A stretch of 64,000 bases of DNA. Source: a bacterium. GTDB taxonomy: Bacteria > SZUA-182 > DTGQ01. A program made the translations under genes and the position numbers. Positions 48,150 to 58,586 of this stretch are shown in pieces; the stretch's first letter is position 1; each line of letters opens with the position of its first letter. Below the pieces are notes generated by a model. It was not told where the DNA came from, did not search any database, and saw nothing but the letters and a program-made list of their open reading frames with translations. The stretch covers positions 47,062 through 111,061 of the forward strand of contig JAILZY010000002.1 of the NCBI GenBank assembly GCA_023512255.1, given 5' to 3'.

Positions 48150-48303
48150 TACTACCGGACACATTTTATCTTCCGGTTTTGTATGTGCCTTCTTGAGTGC
48201 AGGCATTTCATGTCATTCCCACGTAGGCAGAAATCCAGAGGGTTGCGGCAACCATACATGGATTACCACTTTCGCGGGAGTGATGATAAAAGTGTCCGGT
48301 AGT
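48150..48303. mobile_element. 154-bp palindrome-ended element (MITE/REP-like)
   Basis: Ends ACTACCGGACACATTTTATC / GATAAAAGTGTCCGGTAGT; internal 'TCATTCCCACGTAGGCAGAAATCCA...TGGATTACCACTTTCGCGGGAGTGA' inverted motif. Confidence 0.75.
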
Positions 48304-48314
48304 GAAATCTTTTT

Positions 48315-49040
48315 TCATTCCTCACTGCCCTTTAGGCTTTTTTCAGATACCATGCCACCGAGATGGCGCTGAAACCACTGGGCGGCCAGCCGCGCCACTT
48401 CATCCAGCTTGCCAGGCTCTTCAAAGAGATGGGATGCGCCTGGAACAATCACCAGCTCCCGCTCTCCCCCCAATTGGGCATAAGCCTGCTGATTTAAGGG
48501 TATGACCGGATAATCCCTCCCGCCGACAATGAGCAGGGTAGGGACCTTCACCTTTGGCAGGATAGACAAAACCATATCAGGCCGCCCACCCCTTGATACC
48601 ACTGCCCCGATAACCTCCGGCCCTAGAATAGCCGCCGCGCAGAGTGCGGCCGCGGCTCCAGTACTAGCCCCAAAATAGCCAATTCTACTTCCTTGAATTT
48701 CTGGCCTCTTTTGTATCCAGCGGGTTGAAGCTATCAGCCTCTTAGTTAATAGATCAATATCGAACCGCCTCTCATACCTAATATCTTCCTGCTCGGTCAA
48801 AAGATCAAATAACAAGGTAGCCATCCCTGCTCGGCGAAGCAGCAAAGCCACATAGGTATTTCGAGGACTAAGGCGGCTGCTCCCACTGCCATGAGCAAAT
48901 ATGACTACTCCGGCCGCGGCCGCAAGTGGCAAGCTAAGCGTCCCTTTAAGATTCACTCCCTCATCAGTAGGGATCGTAACCTCCTCATCCTGCCGCGGCG
49001 GCTGCTGCTGGTTACTTCCACCTGCCTGATTATCCTCCAT
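48315..49040 (-). CDS. Alpha/beta hydrolase (dienelactone hydrolase-like)
   Basis: 'VVIFAHGSGSSRLSPRN', nucleophile elbow 'GYFGASTGAAAAL', 'PTLLIVGGRDYPV', 'PGASHLFEE'. Confidence 0.88.
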   Translation of the reverse strand: MEDNQAGGSNQQQPPRQDEEVTIPTDEGVNLKGTLSLPLAAAAGVVIFAHGSGSSRLSPRNTYVALLLRRAGMATLLFDLLTEQEDIRYERRFDIDLLTKRLIASTRWIQKRPEIQGSRIGYFGASTGAAAALCAAAILGPEVIGAVVSRGGRPDMVLSILPKVKVPTLLIVGGRDYPVIPLNQQAYAQLGGERELVIVPGASHLFEEPGKLDEVARLAAQWFQRHLGGMVSEKSLKGSEE

Positions 49041-49077
49041 CTAATCGCTCTCCTTCCTTGCTGAATATTGAGCGGCC

Positions 49078-51243
49078 TCATTTTATGACCATAACCTCAA
49101 CCGCACCCTCCCGACGAAGCACAACCACACCCACATCCTGAGCATGTCGCCTAAGAGAAAGATCTATTGATGCCCCCGCAACCTTAAGATTTTTAATCTC
49201 AACCTCATCAAGAAACTCCGGCAAAAGAGGATAATGGAAGCAAACCTGCCCTGCCGGAGCATTGATCGAAAGCCCCAAACAAGATTGAAGGAGTAAAAAT
49301 ACCGCTCCAATGGCCCAAGATTGTGGTGCACAGGCAACAGGGTATAGAGTAGGCCCCACCCCAGGGCGGCGAACAAATCCACAGAACAATTCCGGCAGAC
49401 GATGAAGATCCATGGACAGGGTAGCGTCAAGAAGACCAGACATAATCTTGGGAATAAACCCCTTTAGCTTGTAGCGAGAAAGCCCCCAGGCAATAAGGGA
49501 ATTGTCATGAGGCCAGACAGACCCATTATGGTAGGACATGGGATTATACCGTGCTTCTGACTCAGCTACGGTCCGAATTCCCCATCCAGAGAAAAACCCG
49601 CGGCCAAGGAGAAGCTCGGCCACCTGCCGGGCATGCTCCTCAGTGGCGATTCCAGAAAAGAGGCAGTGGCCAGCATTAGAGGTGCGTACTCGACAAGGGT
49701 TCTTCTTACCATCGAGAGCAAAAGCATAGGTTGAAAGCTCTTCACACCAGAAGGCCTCCTCAAACCTCCCCTTGAGTTTCTGAGCTGCCACAAGAAGCCT
49801 CTCGGCCACCTGCGGGTATCCCAAAACAGAGGCTAAATAAGCGGCCCGACACTTGGCATCATATACATACCCTTGAACCTCACACAGGGCAATCGGCCCC
49901 TCAGCCAGCGTCCCATCAGCATGGAAAACCGCATCATGGGAATCCTTCCAGCCCTGATTAATTAGCCCCTCGGTCGTATGTCGCTTATATTCCACAAATC
50001 CATCTCCATCCTGATCACCATATTGGTCGATCCACTCAATAGCCAGCATGATATTTGGCCAGATTGATTGAATAAACTCCCGATCCGCGGTTCTCTCATA
50101 ATAGGCTCCAGCCAAAATAATAAACAGCGGAGTGGAATCTACACTGCCATAGTAGCGACCAAAAGGGATTTCTCCAAGAGCAGCCATCTCTCCAAGGCGA
50201 ATTTCATGGAGAATCTTGCCTGGTTCAGCATCCCGCCGAGCATCACTCTCTCTGGCTTGCATTGAAGCCAGATAGGCTAAAACTCCCCGAGCAATATCGG
50301 GAGCAACCCACAGCATCTGAAAAGCAGTGATAATTCCATCCCGACCAAAGGCTGTACTGAACCAAGGGACTCCGGCATAAGGATATAGCCCGTGGGCCGT
50401 AGCCGTGAGCATCATGCAAAGATCGGCTTGCGAGCGACTCAGCCACTCGTTGAATTGCTCATTAGAGGTAGAAACCTCACAAAATCGAGCTCTTATGTCC
50501 TTCAGAGAATCTGCGGCCTCAACCCAGGCACTCTGATAAGAATGAGACAAGAGTTTTCCTCGCCCACAGGTGCAGCAGACAGTCATAAAAAATGTGGCCG
50601 TCTGCTTGGGTTTAAGACTCACCTGAAAGCTCGCCTCAGATGGAGAGAGGCGATCTGGCCATGGAGAGAATTCAATATGCGTCTGCCGCACCTTCCCATC
50701 GAGCCCCTCATAGGAGAGAACAACTCGCCCCCCCTCAACCAAAGGCTCCAGCAGCCTGCCCCTTCGCTCTCTGACCATACCCCGAACCTCAAAAATATCA
50801 ACAAAATCAGCGTCAAAACATAGGGAAAAATCAATATTGATCTCATCAAGACCATAATTTAAAAGCCGCAGGCGCTCATAGCTCGCTCCCTGCCAGAGAA
50901 ACTTAGAGCGGAAAATATGCAAACTCCCTCTTGGGACCACCACCTCATCACCAACCAGAATGTCGAGATTGGTCAGGTCTACGGCCAAAACCTCATTGGT
51001 TTCTCTGATGGTTGAGCTGAGAAGAAGAGGTCGGTTTTTGCCAAGGCGAAGCTCAAGCCGTGAGAGAAACCGTGTCCCTTCATGATAAATACCCTGCTCG
51101 CAGCTTCCCAGACAAAGAATGTCCCCATAGTGATCAAAGACGGCAAAGGTTTCACCATGCTTCAAAACCCGCCTGTTTTTTTCAGCCAGAGAAAATGTGG
51201 CTAGAATATAAAATTCATCTTCGACCCGAATCTTCTCTTCCAA
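49078..51243 (-). CDS. Amylo-alpha-1,6-glucosidase / glycogen debranching-like protein
   Basis: 'GVPWFSTAFGRDGIITAFQML', 'DSTPLFIILAGAYYERTADREFI', 'NQGWKDSHDAVFHADG', 'YHNGSVWPHDNSLIAWG'. Confidence 0.94.
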   Translation of the reverse strand: MEEKIRVEDEFYILATFSLAEKNRRVLKHGETFAVFDHYGDILCLGSCEQGIYHEGTRFLSRLELRLGKNRPLLLSSTIRETNEVLAVDLTNLDILVGDEVVVPRGSLHIFRSKFLWQGASYERLRLLNYGLDEINIDFSLCFDADFVDIFEVRGMVRERRGRLLEPLVEGGRVVLSYEGLDGKVRQTHIEFSPWPDRLSPSEASFQVSLKPKQTATFFMTVCCTCGRGKLLSHSYQSAWVEAADSLKDIRARFCEVSTSNEQFNEWLSRSQADLCMMLTATAHGLYPYAGVPWFSTAFGRDGIITAFQMLWVAPDIARGVLAYLASMQARESDARRDAEPGKILHEIRLGEMAALGEIPFGRYYGSVDSTPLFIILAGAYYERTADREFIQSIWPNIMLAIEWIDQYGDQDGDGFVEYKRHTTEGLINQGWKDSHDAVFHADGTLAEGPIALCEVQGYVYDAKCRAAYLASVLGYPQVAERLLVAAQKLKGRFEEAFWCEELSTYAFALDGKKNPCRVRTSNAGHCLFSGIATEEHARQVAELLLGRGFFSGWGIRTVAESEARYNPMSYHNGSVWPHDNSLIAWGLSRYKLKGFIPKIMSGLLDATLSMDLHRLPELFCGFVRRPGVGPTLYPVACAPQSWAIGAVFLLLQSCLGLSINAPAGQVCFHYPLLPEFLDEVEIKNLKVAGASIDLSLRRHAQDVGVVVLRREGAVEVMVIK

Positions 51244-52408
51244 AGCCTCTCCTTAGCACCTTGACTCGCTCAGCCCGATCAGCCCCATGACTATCAGCAG
51301 ACCAATCGCCATCACTATTGTCTAGCCCAAAGGCCGATCCGGCTTGCTCAATCTTTATCTTTTCTTTCTGCTCAGAAATTTTCCGCTCACTGATCATCCT
51401 CTGGTAAAGCTTCAGATAGTCTTTGGCCAGCCGCCTAGCTGAAAAGCGCTCTTCAAAAATCTGACGGCACCTCCGGCGGCTTAAGGTTGTAACTTGCTTG
51501 ACCGCTTCTGCCGCCTCCCCTATCCCATTCACCAAAAAGCCGGTCAGGCCATGATCAATGATCTCCGGCACAGAACCTAACCGATAGGCAATAACCGGAG
51601 TCCCACAAGCCATAGACTCAATCATTACCAGGCCGAACGGCTCCGGCCAATCAATCGGGAAAAGAAGCGCATAGGCATTCCCAAGAAAATCATTCTTTTC
51701 TCTCTCGCCAATCTCACCGATATACTCAACCAGAGGCTCCTTGAGGAGCGGCTTGATAATGTTATTGAAATAATCCAAATTGACCGGATCAAGCTTGGCC
51801 GCAACCTTAAGTTCCATCCCGACCCGCTTGGCAATCTGAATAGCCCGATCGAGCCGCTTTTCAGGTGAGATACGACCAAGAAAGGCCAAATACTTGCCAT
51901 GCTCCTCCCGCAAAGTATAAAGATCTTCAGGCAGACCATGATAGACCGTGCCCTGCCAGTTTACCCAGGGGAGCGGCTTGCGCTGATTATCAGAGATCGA
52001 CACCACAGGCATGTCGCTAAATTCCCGATACAGCCCTTGCAGGTCCGCTATATCCAGCCTCCCGTGAAGAGTGCTAATATGAGCAACCTTAAGCCGCCTT
52101 AGAGTAGGAAAATGAATATAGTCAATATGGAAATGCACAATGTCAAACTGATCCACATTTTTGAATACCTGCTCTAGCATCAGCACATGATGAGCCATGC
52201 AGTCCTGACATTGTCTGCTTAACCTCAAAGACTGCTCGCAAGGGGAGATCAGACGAGCGCTGGTAATCGAATCCCCACTGGCGAAAAGAGTTACCTCATG
52301 GCCCTGTCGAACCAGCTCCTCGGTAAGATAAGAGACCACTCGCTCCGTTCCACCATAGTATTTCGGAGGAACACTCTCATATAACGGAGCAACTTGGGCT
52401 ATATACAT
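51215..52408 (-). CDS. Glycosyltransferase family 4
   Basis: 'APLYESVPPKYYGGTERVVSYLTEELVRQGHEVTLFASGDS', 'FLGRISPEKRLDRAIQIA', 'EPFGLVMIESMACGTPVIAYRLGSVPEII'. Confidence 0.95.
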   Translation of the reverse strand: MYIAQVAPLYESVPPKYYGGTERVVSYLTEELVRQGHEVTLFASGDSITSARLISPCEQSLRLSRQCQDCMAHHVLMLEQVFKNVDQFDIVHFHIDYIHFPTLRRLKVAHISTLHGRLDIADLQGLYREFSDMPVVSISDNQRKPLPWVNWQGTVYHGLPEDLYTLREEHGKYLAFLGRISPEKRLDRAIQIAKRVGMELKVAAKLDPVNLDYFNNIIKPLLKEPLVEYIGEIGEREKNDFLGNAYALLFPIDWPEPFGLVMIESMACGTPVIAYRLGSVPEIIDHGLTGFLVNGIGEAAEAVKQVTTLSRRRCRQIFEERFSARRLAKDYLKLYQRMISERKISEQKEKIKIEQAGSAFGLDNSDGDWSADSHGADRAERVKVLRRGFGREDSGRR

Positions 52409-52550
52409 AGAAGTAAACCTTTCCCTTGAACAATAATTTCCGATTGATCACCTCTTCCCGTTGTTGTTACCCCATGAATCGGTATTATCAGCCAATTTCA
52501 ATGACTCTTTGGATAGAATCACATTAAGTTTAAGGGGAAAAACATTAATA

Positions 52551-52610
52551 GGGGAAAACCCTTTTGAAAAAGGGTTTTCCCCTTAAAACCCCTTTCCTAA
52601 AACTTTTAAT
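52551..52610 (-). repeat. Dispersed hairpin repeat, copy 1
   Basis: Reverse complement ATTAAAAGTTTTAGGAAAGGGGTTTTAAGGGGAAAACCCTTTTTCAAAAGGGTTTTCCCC; nearly identical to copy at 63847. Confidence 0.85.
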
Positions 52611-52738
52611 AACCTTCGGGATTATGAAGAGAAGATTGTTGAATAAAAGATTGTTTTGAATAACAGATTGTTAGATTTGAATAAAAGGTTGTTAAAGAAA
52701 ATTATTATGGAGAAAAGATCATTGAGAAATAAGAAAAG

Positions 52739-54109
52739 TTATGGAGAAAATTCTCTAGCCAAGGCGTTGACCCGCACCTCTTCCTCTTTTGGATACTGGC
52801 CGACAACAACAATGTTCAATCCTGAATTAACAAAATGCTCCCGACACAAACGAAAGATCTGCTCTCTGGTTACCTGCTCGATCTTTTTCCGCTCAGCCTC
52901 CAGCGACTCTCCCTGACGATAAAGTTCATTCCAGCCGAAGCGGTCAGCCATTTTAGCCACATTGTCCAGCGAAAAATCAAACTCAAGAATACAGCGACGC
53001 CTAGCCCGCGAAAACTCCTCCTGAGAAACCAGCTCAGTGGTCAGATTCTTAATCTGCCGAAGCACCTCCTGCACCACGCGGGAAATTTTCCCTGGAGCTA
53101 CTGAAAAATCAATATCAAAGGTGCCAGTGTCATGAAAAGAGGAAACCGAGGCGGAAATGTCGTAAACTAGCCCCTGCCGCTCGCGAATATTCCACTGAAG
53201 ACGGGAAGAGTTGCCATAGTCCATTATTCTCTGAAGCAGCAAGATGGCGTAGTAATCGGGTGAATTGTATGATACGGCCCGAAAGCAAACCTGCACATTG
53301 GCCTGACTGCCGGAGTTTTTCTTAAACAGGACCCTGGCAGCTTGCTGGCAGGATTTTTGAGGGGTAATCTGGATCTCTTGCCCTCTCGGAAGGGCAGAAA
53401 AGTATCTGCTGGCAAGACTAAGAGCCTGCTCGTGCTCGATCTTGCCAGCAATGCACAAGACCATATTTGAGGCGGTATAATGAGTTTCAAAAAATGATCT
53501 AACCTCCTGCTCGGTGAAGCGAAGTACATTCTCTCTGGTGCCAAGTGTTGGAAACCCTAAGCTACTGTCCGGCCAAAGCATTTTAGAAGAAAGATTGTCA
53601 ATGTCGATATCCTCTCCCCGCTCATTGGTTTCATTAAGGATTTCTTCCAGAATGATTTGCTTTTCCGTGTCCATGTCCGCAAATCTGGGTGAGAGAAACA
53701 GTTCGGAAAAAAGGGCCACCCCCCTAGCGAAGTAGCGAGGATGCAGGCTTAGCCAGTAGCAGGTATCCTCAACTCCAGTTACGGCATTGATATCCCCTCC
53801 TAGAGATTCAAAGCGCTTATGCAACTGATAGGAATTGGGCATATTTTTAGTGCCCCGAAATAGCATATGCTCAAGGAAGTGAGAGATACCGTTATTGGCC
53901 TCAGTCTCAAACCGTGTGCCTGCCTTGACATACAGACTGATTTCCACCGAATGAAGATGGGGCATCTCTACGGTAATAACCCGCAGCCCATTATCTAGCA
54001 CTGACTTGCGGTAGGTAAGGGAATGATTTTCCATCACAGGAGATCGACCTTCAACCCACTCTTTTGGTGAACTACAGCTTATGCGAAACGATCCTGGGCT
54101 CCTGGTCAT
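52739..54109 (-). CDS. M16 family zinc metallopeptidase
   Basis: '[14 protein letters not shown]' (HxxEH), '[17 protein letters not shown]'; likely start [10 protein letters not shown] near 54035. Confidence 0.95.
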   Translation of the reverse strand: MTRSPGSFRISCSSPKEWVEGRSPVMENHSLTYRKSVLDNGLRVITVEMPHLHSVEISLYVKAGTRFETEANNGISHFLEHMLFRGTKNMPNSYQLHKRFESLGGDINAVTGVEDTCYWLSLHPRYFARGVALFSELFLSPRFADMDTEKQIILEEILNETNERGEDIDIDNLSSKMLWPDSSLGFPTLGTRENVLRFTEQEVRSFFETHYTASNMVLCIAGKIEHEQALSLASRYFSALPRGQEIQITPQKSCQQAARVLFKKNSGSQANVQVCFRAVSYNSPDYYAILLLQRIMDYGNSSRLQWNIRERQGLVYDISASVSSFHDTGTFDIDFSVAPGKISRVVQEVLRQIKNLTTELVSQEEFSRARRRCILEFDFSLDNVAKMADRFGWNELYRQGESLEAERKKIEQVTREQIFRLCREHFVNSGLNIVVVGQYPKEEEVRVNALAREFSP

Positions 54110-54434
54110 CCCCCTGGTACTGGCGGTAAAAACAGGTCCGATATCCGGTGTGGCAAGCTGGCCCTTTTTGCCTGACCTTAATCAGCAGGGTGTCTGCATC
54201 ACAGTCATAGAGTATCTCCTGCACTTCCTGGATATGTCCTGAGGTTTCTCCCTTTTTCCAAAGACAATTCCTCGATCGGCTCCAAAAATGAGTAATGCCT
54301 GTTTCAATCGTCAGCCTTAACGATTCGGCATTCATATAAGCAAGCATCAAAATTTCTTTATCAGTGGCATCCTGAATAATTGCCGGAATCAATCCACCTG
54401 GACCAAACTTTAATTCCTTAAGTAAATTCATCAT
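54072..54434 (-). CDS. hisI: Phosphoribosyl-AMP cyclohydrolase
   Basis: '[57 protein letters not shown]', '[26 protein letters not shown]'. Confidence 0.96.
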   Translation of the reverse strand: MMNLLKELKFGPGGLIPAIIQDATDKEILMLAYMNAESLRLTIETGITHFWSRSRNCLWKKGETSGHIQEVQEILYDCDADTLLIKVRQKGPACHTGYRTCFYRQYQGDDQEPRIVSHKL

Positions 54435-55833
54435 ATCCTTTCCTCTGGTTAGCTGGATAATCGCTTTTGCCGCTTAGATATTCATTCTTGGGCTCAAGCC
54501 CATACATTTTCAATTTCTGATACAGAAGACCGCGATCGATTTTCAAAACCTTGGCACTCTTTGAGATATTACCTCGATTGGCCTGCAAAGTCTGAGCTAT
54601 TAAACACTTTTCAAACTCCTGCTTTGCCTCCTTCAAAGAGGGTGGGCTTTTCTCCCTAAAGGAGAGCGGAATATCCTGCGCCGTAATTATATTGCCGGGG
54701 ACCATAATAACCAGTCTCTCGATCAAATTTTTCAATTCCCGCACATTACCAGGCCAATCGTATAGACTTAATAGGTCCATAGCTTCAGAGGTGATTTTTT
54801 TCAACTTCCGTCCGTTTTCGGCACAAAATTCCCTCAAAAAATGATCAACCAGAGCCGGAATATCCTCTTTCCGCTCCCTCAGACTTGGAACCGTGATCGG
54901 GATAACACTCAGCCGATAATACAGGTCCTCGCGAAAATTTCCACGCTCGATCTCCTCTTTCAGATTCTTATTCGAGGCGGCAATCACTCGGACATCAATC
55001 TTGATCGACTCTGTACCCCCGACGCGCTGTACGGCTTCCTCCTCCAGAACCCGCAGTAGCTTGGCCTGGGTTTTAAGACTCATATCACCGACTTCATCCA
55101 AAAACAGGGTCCCGCCATCAGCCAGCTCGAATTTTCCCCGCCTCAGGCTGCTGGCTCCGGTAAAAGCCCCCTTCTCATGACCAAATAATTCACTCTCAAT
55201 CAGGTCTTCAGGAATAGCTGCACAGTTTACTCCGATAAATGGCTTATCCCTTCTTTTGCTTTTTTCGTGAATTTCATGGGCGATTAATTCCTTTCCCGTA
55301 CCGTTTTCGCCATAGATCAAGACTCGTCCATTGGTCGGCGCGGCGATTTGAACCTGTTTTCTCAGTTCATTTAAAGCCTTACTTTGACCAATAATTTCAT
55401 ATTTTTTATTGATCCTCATCCTTAAAGTCTTATTTTCCGCCTCAAGCCTGCGCTGATCCAGGGCATGTTTCACAGTCAATACGGTCTTCTCTAGGGAAAG
55501 CGGCTTTTCAATAAAATCAAAGGCCCCCATCTTGATAGCCCGAACTGCGGTTTCAATCGTCCCATGCCCTGAAATCATAATCACCGGAATATCAGGATTC
55601 GACTCCCGGACCTTTTGCAAAAGTTCAAGGCCATCGATTCCAGGCATCCAGATATCGGACAGAATCAGGTCAGGGGGAGGATCGGTTTGAATTTTGGCCA
55701 AGGCAGCCTCGCCATCTTCAGCCAGCGAGACTTTATATCCCTCATCAGTCAGAATCCCGGCCAGTGAGGAGCGAATTCGAGCTTCATCATCAATAACCAG
55801 GATATGGGCAGAGGGCATGAACTTTACCACCAC
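54418..55833 (-). CDS. Sigma-54-dependent response regulator (NtrC/AtoC class)
   Basis: Receiver '[18 protein letters not shown]', '[16 protein letters not shown]', GAFTGA, '[20 protein letters not shown]', Fis-type HTH at C-terminus. Confidence 0.97.
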   Translation of the reverse strand: MVVKFMPSAHILVIDDEARIRSSLAGILTDEGYKVSLAEDGEAALAKIQTDPPPDLILSDIWMPGIDGLELLQKVRESNPDIPVIMISGHGTIETAVRAIKMGAFDFIEKPLSLEKTVLTVKHALDQRRLEAENKTLRMRINKKYEIIGQSKALNELRKQVQIAAPTNGRVLIYGENGTGKELIAHEIHEKSKRRDKPFIGVNCAAIPEDLIESELFGHEKGAFTGASSLRRGKFELADGGTLFLDEVGDMSLKTQAKLLRVLEEEAVQRVGGTESIKIDVRVIAASNKNLKEEIERGNFREDLYYRLSVIPITVPSLRERKEDIPALVDHFLREFCAENGRKLKKITSEAMDLLSLYDWPGNVRELKNLIERLVIMVPGNIITAQDIPLSFREKSPPSLKEAKQEFEKCLIAQTLQANRGNISKSAKVLKIDRGLLYQKLKMYGLEPKNEYLSGKSDYPANQRKGYDEFT

Positions 55834-56551
55834 CTCCCAACATCATCTCGATCAATATACCTCCTAATTCCAAACCTCCGGCGCCGTCTCTTGAACCAAG
55901 AGACAAGTACTACTCCAGCTATAAAACCTCCAATATGGGCAAACCAGGCAACTCCCCCAGAAATCGAGTGAGCGGTCAGGCTAAATGCTCCGCTGAGAAA
56001 TTGAACAACGATCCAGAACGTAAGAAAAAACACGGCAGGAAGCCGTACGGTTTCGATCAGGAAGCCAAAAAAAATCAAAGTTATTACCTTAGCCTGGGGA
56101 AACAAGAGCAGATAAGCCCCCAAAACCCCAGAAATAGCTCCGCTGGCCCCAATCATGGGTATAGTCGAATTCGGTGCAATCATGATCTGAGTAATCGCCG
56201 CCGCCACCCCACACAAAAGATAGAAGACAGCAAACCGGATATGGCCCATCGAGTCTTCCACATTATCCCCAAAAATCCACAGATAGAGCATATTTCCCCC
56301 TACATGAGCTAGCCCGCCGTGGAGAAACATAGAGGTCAACACCGTAAACGGCAAGGGGATAGGGGCCCAGGGAGGAATATCTCTCAAGTGACTAAATTCA
56401 TAAGGGATGATACCAAGCGTTAAAATCAGCCGCTCGCTATTTGCTCCCAAAAGGAGCTGGTAAAAAAAAAAACCGCACAATTCAAACCAATAATGATCAG
56501 GGTAACTATCGGAAAACTCTCACTCGGGATATCATCCTTTAGGGGAATCAA
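55824..56551 (-). CDS. Rhomboid family intramembrane serine protease, apparent frameshift at poly-T tract
   Basis: 'GASGAISGVLGAYLLLFP', 'LTSMFLHGGLAHVGGNMLYLWIFGDNVED', 'HIGGFIAG'; listed ORF 55824-56480 lacks N-terminus, which continues in another frame as (M)IPLKDDIPSESFPIVTLIIIGLNCAVF. Confidence 0.88.
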
Positions 56552-56641
56552 ACAGCTCGCTCCTTGCTCTCTCTAACGCTTTACTTTATACTATACTTTA
56601 TCTATCTAGATTTACTTTACTACCTATGCCTTATTTTCTAC

Positions 56642-57223
56642 TTACTTTCTTTCGCTCGGCTCGCCGCCGCGGCCTCTCATCTCTTTTTCCAAAAAAGCCT
56701 TCAGGGTATTGTAGATAAATTCTCCCTGCTTTAGAGCATCGCTGGCCTCTTCCGGGCCATAGACTTTGGATGGGACCCACAGGGGGAGGTCCCCACGCTG
56801 ATAGAGTGGAAATCTAGTTCTTGCCCCGTGCTTTTCCAAAATCAAGGCGGCTTTTTGGATTTCATCAATATTTTCGATTTCGCCCCGGAATACAGCTACA
56901 AACAGAGTCGAAGTCTTATGATCACGGGTAAATATCTCACGGAGGGCTAAACAGGCTTTGGTAATTTTCTCAACACACTCCTGGGAGAAATGAATGGTGC
57001 GGCTGTAGAGCCCGTTAATATTGGTTAGCCGTGCGGTTTCAATATCAACGGTACTTTCAGTTAAATATGCCTCAGCTATATCCTTAGGATCGTGCACGTA
57101 TTCTCTCCTTTCTTCTATACCCCACACACCCAATTTATTTGTTTCCTTACCCTCTGGCCTTAAAAAACTCATTATAAGCCCCCTTGCCAAGACAATAATA
57201 CAAAATAAAATAAAAAAAGTCAA
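56642..57223 (-). CDS. Hypothetical protein with N-terminal TM
   Basis: 193-aa ORF, same strand as neighbours, soluble domain of mixed composition. Confidence 0.65.
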   Translation of the reverse strand: MTFFILFCIIVLARGLIMSFLRPEGKETNKLGVWGIEERREYVHDPKDIAEAYLTESTVDIETARLTNINGLYSRTIHFSQECVEKITKACLALREIFTRDHKTSTLFVAVFRGEIENIDEIQKAALILEKHGARTRFPLYQRGDLPLWVPSKVYGPEEASDALKQGEFIYNTLKAFLEKEMRGRGGEPSERK

Positions 57224-57334
57224 CAGGTTAGGTGATATCGCACATGCTCCTCCTATTCCCCACTCATCTCAATATTCAGGGGCAAGAGGTGTGCTCTCTT
57301 TTATTCACCCCCACTAAAGCCTCCCCCATAACGC

Positions 57335-58147
57335 TTAATTCACCTTTTTCAGCTCTTTTTTTTCCATAAATAATCTTTGCGTAAATCGTGAGCTTGGGTA
57401 TTGACTAATCAGCGTCTGAACAGCCTCCTTTTCTAGTTGCCTCTTTCCACTCTTTCCAGCAGCTTTAGCCAGATAATAAAATACCTCATCCTTTCGGCTG
57501 AATTGAGGATAATGGCTGAGAATTTCCTGAAGCCTGGCAATAGCCACCTCATAGTATTTACTCTTGAGGTAAAATTTGGCTATAGAGAGCTCATGGCTGC
57601 CGAGGCGATCTTTGCAGATTTGATACTTCTCTCTGGCCTCGTTCACCAGCGGACTTTTAGGGTATTGAGCTAAAAATGTTTCAAAGGCTGAGCAGGCTTC
57701 CTGTGTCTCCTCTTGGTCCCGATCCTCTGACAACATCTGCTTAAAATGGCACATTCCAAGCCGATACTGCGCCCAGTCAGAGAGTTTTCCCAAAGGGTAA
57801 AACTCTAGCACTTTCCGATATTCCACAGCAGCCTCATAATAAGCGCCTTCTTCATAATAGGTGTTAGCAATTCCCACCCTGGCCAGAGGAAGATAGCGGC
57901 TCTCTGGATATAAGACTTCAATATCCTGAAACTGCTTGCGGGCATCTAGGTACTTTTTCTTTTCGAATAAATTCATGCCGCCCTGATACAGTTCAAAATC
58001 AGAACGCACACGCTCCTGCTTGGTGCATCCCCAATGCCACGCAAAAGCCAAGATCAGCACCATCAAGGCTAGGCATCTGTTCGGGTTCAATCCAAATCGA
58101 TTCATCCGTCTCCAATACCACATTCGCTCCTTTATATCAGACACCAT
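57335..58147 (-). CDS. bamD: Outer-membrane assembly lipoprotein BamD-like
   Basis: Signal/lipobox-like 'LAFAWHWGCTK'; TPRs 'LYQGGMNLFEKKKYLDARKQFQDIEVLYPESRYLPLARVGIANTYYEEG'. Confidence 0.9.
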   Translation of the reverse strand: MVSDIKERMWYWRRMNRFGLNPNRCLALMVLILAFAWHWGCTKQERVRSDFELYQGGMNLFEKKKYLDARKQFQDIEVLYPESRYLPLARVGIANTYYEEGAYYEAAVEYRKVLEFYPLGKLSDWAQYRLGMCHFKQMLSEDRDQEETQEACSAFETFLAQYPKSPLVNEAREKYQICKDRLGSHELSIAKFYLKSKYYEVAIARLQEILSHYPQFSRKDEVFYYLAKAAGKSGKRQLEKEAVQTLISQYPSSRFTQRLFMEKKELKKVN

Positions 58148-58271
58148 AAACCCTATATCAGAACAACCATAAACCCTCGAAGGAGCTTAGCTCTTATTAG
58201 GGTTATGTCTCTCAATGGTAGCTAATAAATAAGAGCGAGCACATTAAAAATTTTGAGAAAAAAGATTAGAG

Positions 58272-58315
58272 AAAAAAAGAGGGAATGACCACCCCTTTTT
58301 TGCGCCAATCCCTCT
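58272..58315 (-). terminator. Probable rho-independent terminator downstream of trpB-like gene
   Basis: Minus strand AGAGGGA...TCCCTCT followed by T-run. Confidence 0.55.
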
Positions 58316-58586
58316 CCTTATGAATCTACTTAACCCCCTCTTCCTGCTATTATCCCTTATCCCTAAATCCTTAGATTAAAGGCATGGAATGCAGGGAATA
58401 TTCGGCCTCAAACCGCAGCTAGTTATTGGCAAAAATAAAAGCATCAGAAGAGCGGCCAAAAAAAGAAGATAGTAATACTTTAGCCTCATTTTCCCCTCAC
58501 CCCCTTGAAGATCAATGCTCTCTCATTTTGATGATCTAACCATCTGCTTTCCCTTAAGCAAGCTATTAATCATAATCAATCACCGG

